A stretch of DNA of 64,000 nt from Zygnema cylindricum. Taxonomy: Eukaryota; Streptophyta; Zygnematophyceae; Zygnematales; Zygnemataceae. Shown one piece after another: positions 58,513 through 64,000 of the stretch (the stretch's first letter is position 1; each line of letters opens with the position of its first letter). Both the position numbers and the translations under genes were made by a program. The DNA lies in contig JBBHKE010003103.1 in the NCBI GenBank assembly GCA_037447655.1, positions 1-64,000 of the forward strand, written 5' to 3'. A model generated the notes under the pieces. The model was given only the letters and a program-made list of their open reading frames with translations. It was not told the origin of the DNA and ran no database searches.

Positions 58513-59395
58513 TTTAGTAGTGTTGTGTATCGGTAAAAAACTTATCGCGATAACACCGATACCGATAGTTATCGGTTATCGAACGGTCAGAGCTTCCGAT
58601 ATATCGGTCTGGGACCAACAAATTCCATATCGGCATAACTTAGAAAAATATATAGTATGCGTACAATAGTACTTTATAACATACTGTATTATTTTATTGA
58701 TTTTATATAGCGTGGCATGCCACGTATAAAAACCTGTTCTGTTACAGTTTAACTGCGATTTATTACGGTGAACGCTGCGCATAAACGTTGGCCGGTTAAC
58801 TGAACAACAATTTTACGGCGACATACGGAAATTTACTAAAACACTGGTGAACATGGAACTGGAAAAGGACGGCGGACACAAAAGTACAACGGACGCAAAA
58901 TAACATTCTGCGCGCCGCCGGAATCGAACGGACGACTTGGAATGAGAAAACACGAACGGACGGGCCAGCGTGAGCGCCGGCATCCCGGAATGGCTCTTTT
59001 GGCAGCTTTTGCCAAAAAAGCCGACAGATTGAAACGTGGCAGGTCCCTAGTGGATTTCAAGGAATTAAGGGACAAAGCCATGGCGTCGGATGTGAAAGGT
59101 ACATCGTTTTTACTGGATCCGTATCAAAATCGTACAGATTTCATGGCGGCTACAGTACTTTCTATGCTTGTACACGTCCGGAGAATATGACGTACAGTTG
59201 AGTGTACATACCGTACATTTATCTGTACGGTCCATACAGTTATCGCCGATAATTATCGTTATCGGCATTATCGCCGATAAGTACCCGATATTATCGGCTA
59301 CTTATCGGCGATAAGACCGATGTCGATATATCGTACCAATATATCGATTATCGGATACCCGAAAAAAGGCCCATATCGGTTATCGGCAAATCCTT
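58513..59395. mobile_element. TATCGG-rich inverted-repeat element (hAT-like)
   Basis: The left end (AGTGTTGTGTATCGGTAAAA, then GATACCGATAGTTATCGGTT) and right end (GATAATTATCGTTATCGGCA ... CCCATATCGGTTATCGGCAA) are built from inverted TATCGG words. This is a layout seen at ends of many hAT-related non-autonomous elements. A short frame inside (58990-59190: LLAAFAKKADRLKRGRSLVD) may be a transposase scrap but is unassigned. Confidence 0.45.
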
Positions 59396-60654
59396 ACCGT
59401 CGTAGACCGCACTTCTTTTGCGGATTGACCCATTTAGGGTTTATAGCGGGTCTATTGCTTGGCCCGGGTCATAATTTTTTAGCCATTTACAAATCACTGG
59501 GCAGCCATTACAAAAACAACGTAAGAAAAACGGGAGGAACAAAAATATGTGAAAATAACTTTTCTTCCTGAAGTTTTACGAATCACAATTTTATTTTTGT
59601 GATCAATTCCGGAATTGGATGAAATAGTTTCCATCTTGCGACAGCTAAAAATGTTTTCTCTGAAAATTCGCGGGCAATTTAAGTGTATCCTAATTTTTTT
59701 TCATGATTAACACGTGTAATAAATTAACAGGTCCGCCAGATTTTCCGCACCAATCACCAGTAAAAATCTAAATGATTGGCAGCCAATCGTTGAGCAGATC
59801 GATGAGCTTTCCAGTTTCCACGGTGTATTTTGCAGGCATTCGCGTTTTTTCAAAAAATATTGTTATTCTAAACTAAAATAAACGTTTTATGAGCCAATGC
59901 TTCCCAGCCCTAACTCTACTGGTGGCCGTCCATTTATATCTGGACGGCAAAGATCGCTTCCAGAGAGAGTTTTGCCTGACACCAGTCAAAACAAAGTCTG
60001 AAAGTTTTCTGGAGCTCGACTGAGGGTAACGGTACCTTTGATTGGTCATACGTTGCTCATGTTTTGTCCGCAGGTTCTTTTTCGGGGACAGGCCCGCAGA
60101 CTACCGTACAGTGTACCTGCATAGATCTGTATGTACCATAGCTCGAAAGTAGGCGTTTTTATGGTAGGCGTTTGGTAGGCGCACAAAACTTGGCTCAAAA
60201 CTCGCGCAGATGAGGCATACTGTATGTGTGTGCGTAGAGCACACCCCTGTTCGAACGTACGAATATGACGTATCATCATAGTACAGCGCACGCCGCAGGA
60301 CGAAATTTTTTAGAGAACTGACACGGCGTGGGATGACATTCCGCGGGAAAAAAATCCCGGAAAAAAAAAAAAACGCGGACGTAAGTCCTATCGTAAGTTG
60401 TGTTATGGGCTTTTCATGTGATCTTCTTAGATCGCTACTTTGATCAGCGACCGTCCGATCGTCCATATCTGACGGTTTATATTAAAATTACCTCAAAACT
60501 CACGGAAAAATAATTTTTTTGTCCGAATGTTTTTCAAAATTTAGACGACGTTTAATTCTCTATCGATCGATGTGCAACTCAACCATGTTCCTATTTTATT
60601 TCATTTTGCAGCCAATACAATATGGGCCTAGTTGTTCAATACGCGGGTTTTTTC
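59396..60654. other. Non-coding stretch
   Basis: I see no gene and no clear repeat structure. There are frequent GTACG words and an A-run at 60361-60373. Confidence 0.4.
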
Positions 60655-60864
60655 CATTTTTTCCAGTTAATGTTTTTTTTGCCACTTAATACATCCTTTC
60701 TCCGTACACACTTGTCGGATTATAGATCTGACGGTGGCGATTGAAAAGTAAGATTCTCAGCTTCCGATTGGCGGTCTCTAGCTGAAAATTGGACAAGTGT
60801 GTACGGAGAAAAGATGTTTTATCTAGCAAACAAATTATTAACACTAATAGCGATACACGGTGTC
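60655..60864. mobile_element. MITE family A copy
   Basis: The inner arms (ACATCCTTTCTCCGTACACA and GTGTGTACGGAGAAAAGATG) and the right end (CACTAATAGCGATACACGGT) match the copies at 3636 and 5329. The left terminal repeat is missing or worn. Confidence 0.7.
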
Positions 60865-61074
60865 TTGTAAGGGATACAAACATTGAGATTGGGGGAAAAA
60901 AGCAATCTCAATGGGATACACGCCATGTATCGTCCCACATGGCATTGACGAATATTTGATACGTTAGGCAAATGTTCGATACTACATCGTGAATCGCTAT
61001 TAGCGTTAAAAACACTATTGTGATAAATGGTAATGTTATCTTTACTACAGGTACAGTTTCGTCAGTGTCACCTT

Positions 61075-61274
61075 CACAGTGAATCGTTATTAGCATTATG
61101 TACGCTATATCGGCACCCCAAAATTTTGACATTGATACCATAAATATTATAAATTACACTATTTAAGGAAGTGGACCATAATCTGCCACGTCTCCTGGCA
61201 ATAAATTAGAATGGATGACGCTAATTTTTTCTTTACACTAATAATTTCTATACGCTAATAACGATTCACGGTGT
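61075..61274. mobile_element. MITE with CACRGTGAATCG ends
   Basis: CACAGTGAATCGTTATTAGC at the left and AATAACGATTCACGGTGT at the right are inverted. The interior has ACACTATTTAAGGAAGTGGA and TGCCACGTCTCC, distantly like family B. Confidence 0.6.
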
Positions 61275-61434
61275 ACAGTACAGGCTTCTCATTCATAAGT
61301 ATTTCAAAAGTGCAGTATACGAAATATCAAATATGTCACTTCGTACACAAACTCGTCGGTGTTCGCACAAACGTACAAAATAAGTGTCAAAGAATGGCGT
61401 CAGACAAGAAAAAAAGTGAGCGCTAAGCAATCTC

Positions 61435-61992
61435 TACACCGTGAATCGTTATTAGACTATATAAATTATTAGTCTCAATAATAAATTAGTGTTATTGATT
61501 ATAATTTGTGTATCAATACCATTATGAAAAAAATGTTTAATTGTAATTTCTCTATAACGCTGAGTTAGGTATACAAAATCCGTCGTCATTACATACACGT
61601 CAAAATAGGTAAAAGTACAAAATTTGACAAACCGTACCACGTCGTGTCCTTTCAGTGTAATTAATCCATAATTATAATTTGGGTTTGCGAACGCGTTTGT
61701 CGCAAACTCAACTCCACGTTTATTCTAAAGGCAGTTCTGTATGCAACCAACATAAGTTAACAACAAATTTCGTACGATTTTCGGTAATCAAGTACAATTT
61801 TGTACCAGCAAACACATTTTATACACCACACTATTCATGAAATAAGTACGGAAATTCCATTGACGCTAATTTACAAGAACCGTAATTAACGTCACGGATT
61901 AAATACAATCGGTCACTATATTTTGGGTATCAATGTCAAGATTTTGGGGCGCCGAAATAGAGTACATAAGTCTAATAACAATTCACGGTGTA
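61435..61992. mobile_element. 558-bp inverted-repeat element
   Basis: The left end TACACCGTGAATCGTTATTA and right end TAATAACAATTCACGGTGTA are inverted repeats with one mismatch. Near the right end, ATCAATGTCAAGATTTTGGG and GCGCCGAAATAG are the inverse of text at 61100-61140 (CGGCACCCCAAAATTTTGAC). The two neighbouring elements are therefore relatives, or one was split by another insertion. Confidence 0.65.
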
Positions 61993-62029
61993 CTTTTTAA
62001 ACCATTTTTGAAAATGTTATAGGAGAAAA

Positions 62030-62097
62030 CCCTCTCCCTCTCCCTCTCCCTCCCTCTTTCCCTCTCCCTTTCCCTCTCCTTGTCCTCTCCCTCCCTC

Positions 62098-62137
<40 letters not shown>

Positions 62138-62225
62138 NNNNNNNNNNGTATTCGCGCTTTTGTGTGGATGTCAAAATTTCCTTCTCCCTCTCCCTCCCTC
62201 CCCCTCCCCCTCTCTCTCTGTCTCA
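62030..62225. repeat. CT-rich microsatellite containing the assembly gap
   Basis: A pyrimidine repeat (CTCCCT, CT, CCCTCC) interrupted by ten N bases. Open frames across it are artefacts. Confidence 0.95.
62138..62147. other. Assembly gap (10 N)
   Basis: Ten undetermined bases inside the CT repeat. The number is probably nominal. Confidence 0.98.
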
Positions 62226-62481
62226 TAGCCTGTTCCCACCTGGAAAAAATTCACTTATGCAACAAACAGGCGCTAAAATAATGTACAACTTTTCGAGCAT
62301 TGACTTTGTTGTTATTGGATGTTCTTTGAAACCGTTAAAACGAACTTCCTCAAAATATTTGAGGATATTGAAGTCAGGTTAAAGTTGCGTCTTTCTTTGG
62401 AACGGGCTAACAGTAACCCTAAAAGTTAACGTAGCAAAAACAACACCCGAACGACTATTTTATTATAACTGGGCGAAAAAG

Positions 62482-62772
62482 ATGTTGGACTTTGAACCAC
62501 CGTCGCCGTCCTTTGAACATGCATTATTAGTAAGTTTGAAAAACTGTAGGTGTGTTTTCGCGCTTATGTTTGATGACGTCGAAGCGTGTGACGTGTCACA
62601 GGACACCTTCAATCGGAGTTACGTGCCAAAATTTTGTGTGAACAAGACCCATTTTCCGATGAGTTTTGGGAAAATCATCGGAATGGGCAAAAAGTTAAAA
62701 ATGCTCCGGTGGGAACATGCTATCACTCTTGTTTTTCTTACACAACTCTCTTCGAAAGAGAGTTCGAATTGA
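62482..62772 (+). CDS. 96-aa open frame, unknown
   Basis: It opens with ATG (GATGTTGGACTTTG context) and reads MLDFEPPSPSFEHALLVSLK, VSQDTFNRSYVPKFCVNKTH and MGKKLKMLRWEHAITLVFLT before TGA. The composition is protein-like and GC content is above that of its surroundings, but I recognise nothing and no splice partners are seen. It may belong to a mobile element. Confidence 0.25.
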   Translation: MLDFEPPSPSFEHALLVSLKNCRCVFALMFDDVEACDVSQDTFNRSYVPKFCVNKTHFPMSFGKIIGMGKKLKMLRWEHAITLVFLTQLSSKESSN

Positions 62773-64000
62773 ATAAATACTCCATGTCTTGATTTTCATT
62801 TTTTTGCCTTCACCTCTTGAATTCATGATTTATTAATGAGATGTAAAGATTTTAGTTTCATAATAAAATTATATAACATAATCAAATTTTATCGGAGGTT
62901 GATATGGTAAACAAACTCCTACATTGGCAAAAAACGGAGCAATATTTTAAGTTTGTCTATCATTAAATCTCGAAATAGGGTTTCCAAATATAGTTTCCTA
63001 CTTTTAAGTTTTTGTACTTTTTATTTCAATTGCTATAAAACTGTACGTTCGTTGTACGGAGAGCCTTTCAATAGCGCAAAAAGTTAGGTGCGTCGCAAGT
63101 AACGTACTTTTCATTTCATGCAATAAATCAGGCCAATAAAATTTGAAATTTGAACACCTGATACCCCACCGGGTTATGTCACGCTCCTAAATTGTTACAC
63201 GTTACTCGATACGCTTTTACGAAAATAAAAGTTAACTGAAACTCGATTTCTCGCTACTACCCGTACAAGTACAAAATTCGGTATTGTCTCTGTCTTATAC
63301 CCCAATAAGTACAAAACTAGTGGTATATCTCCCATATACCTTCCACGATACCAAGAGTACAAAGTACAATAATGTTGGATACTGAAGTTCCTTACATTTT
63401 TTTTTGTTTTCTGCTCACCCGACCGCACCCGATTTGTTTGTTTTTTTGTGAATCGCCCGCCCGAATTCGGCCGGCCCCCAAAATTTGCCACCCGAATCCG
63501 TTCCGGATTCGACGCGGTCGGTCGGATAACGGTCGGGTACGGTTTCGGGTTCCCGATTGCGACTTCTGGCGTAATCAATTTGCTTCATTGGCCGGAATCC
63601 AGTTTCGTTTACGCTCAAAGGACAGTTTTTTTGCAGCACCATTTGTCGCGTAGTTGCGTCTTGAATGGTAACGCATGAGATCGTGACGAAGCATTATGAT
63701 CGTCTGTACGTTCAAATTGGGGATTTGAAGGGTCCAGCTCCATGACCCCGAATTTTGGGCTTAGGAAGACCTAGGTAGTAATATCAGCTGTTCAGATGAA
63801 GATCGAACGAAGGCTAACGACAACATATATTGAGATGACAGGGTGTCCGTGGACATCCGGTTGAGCCTCTAAATTGTATGTACGACTGGTGCCGTCGAAC
63901 TTAGAAGATTTGCGGCACGTTTACCATTCTTTCGCAAATCGATGCAGGGATGACGTTGGCTGTTCGGATTCTTGCCTGTGCTACACTTCGTATCGACATC
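62773..64000. other. Non-coding stretch with a GC-rich block
   Basis: AT-rich up to about 63400. Then 63405-63575 is GC-rich with repeated CCCGAAT, GGATTCG and CGGGT words in inverted arrangement (CGCCCGCCCGAATTCGGCCG ... GGTCGGGTACGGTTTCGGGT), a style typical of plant MITE ends. No gene is seen to the right edge. Confidence 0.4.

Noticed and set aside
58915-58945. GTTCGATTCC-like T-loop on the minus strand suggesting a tRNA gene
   Set aside because: The stem bases do not pair and there is no acceptor or anticodon arm.
1-64000. CRISPR arrays, bacterial operons or prophage
   Set aside because: The window is intron-rich nuclear DNA. The repeats are microsatellites, MITEs and one minisatellite, with no regularly spaced identical repeats with unique spacers.

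Overview
The window is nuclear DNA of an intron-rich, AT-rich eukaryote. The genes point to a streptophyte (a land plant, probably seedless or bryophyte-like, or a close green-algal relative). It carries a plant-type MED19 with a KDR/KHKK tail, a plant nuclear-speckle RNA-binding protein (NSR family), an EMB1417-like PPR protein with a plastid-type leader, a UFD1/zinc-finger protein of the plant PRLI-interacting-factor-K type, a plant-type DNMT2 C-terminus, and an RPL14 gene with telo-box-like motifs before an ATG-only first coding exon. I cannot name the species. Splice sites were read by eye. Every multi-exon model below keeps reading frame across all its junctions, but none has transcript support.

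Layout, left to right. A GA repeat (1-244) leads into the 3' end of a mitochondrial COQ8-type ABC1 kinase (1137-2539, +). Then come repeat-rich spacer, an EMB1417-like PPR gene (6369-10536, -), a divergent promoter, and RPL14 (11141-14483, +). A terminal-inverted-repeat element (16.07-17.55 kb) precedes MED19 (18265-21243, +). A gene-poor stretch with an 18-bp minisatellite (23388-23693) is followed by the NSR-like gene (26647-30247, -). That gene contains one AT-AC intron with U12-type signals and one GC-AG intron.

The interval from 30.3 to 43.2 kb is a graveyard. It holds a decayed MATE (DETOXIFICATION) transporter (35.9-37.6 kb, -), a decayed bacterial or plastid-type RNA polymerase beta-prime fragment (38.3-39.0 kb, -), retroelement scraps, and two inverted copies of a 41-bp terminal-repeat-like sequence 9 kb apart. 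Next comes the 3' half of a DNMT2 tRNA methyltransferase (43250-47887, +). I find no catalytic 5' half for it in the preceding 13 kb. The UFD1-like zinc-finger gene (49510-53972, +) and a small acidic-tail gene (56160-56708, -) follow. The last 7 kb is almost entirely repeat-derived: nested MITEs, a TATCGG-rich hAT-like element, and a CT repeat with a 10-base assembly gap.

The genes are unrelated housekeeping loci (ubiquinone biosynthesis, organelle RNA biology, ribosome, Mediator, alternative splicing, tRNA methylation, ubiquitin handling), not a cluster. At least two short inverted-repeat families sit in introns and intergenic DNA. One copy lies 11 bp from a DNMT2 splice acceptor and appears to supply its branch point.
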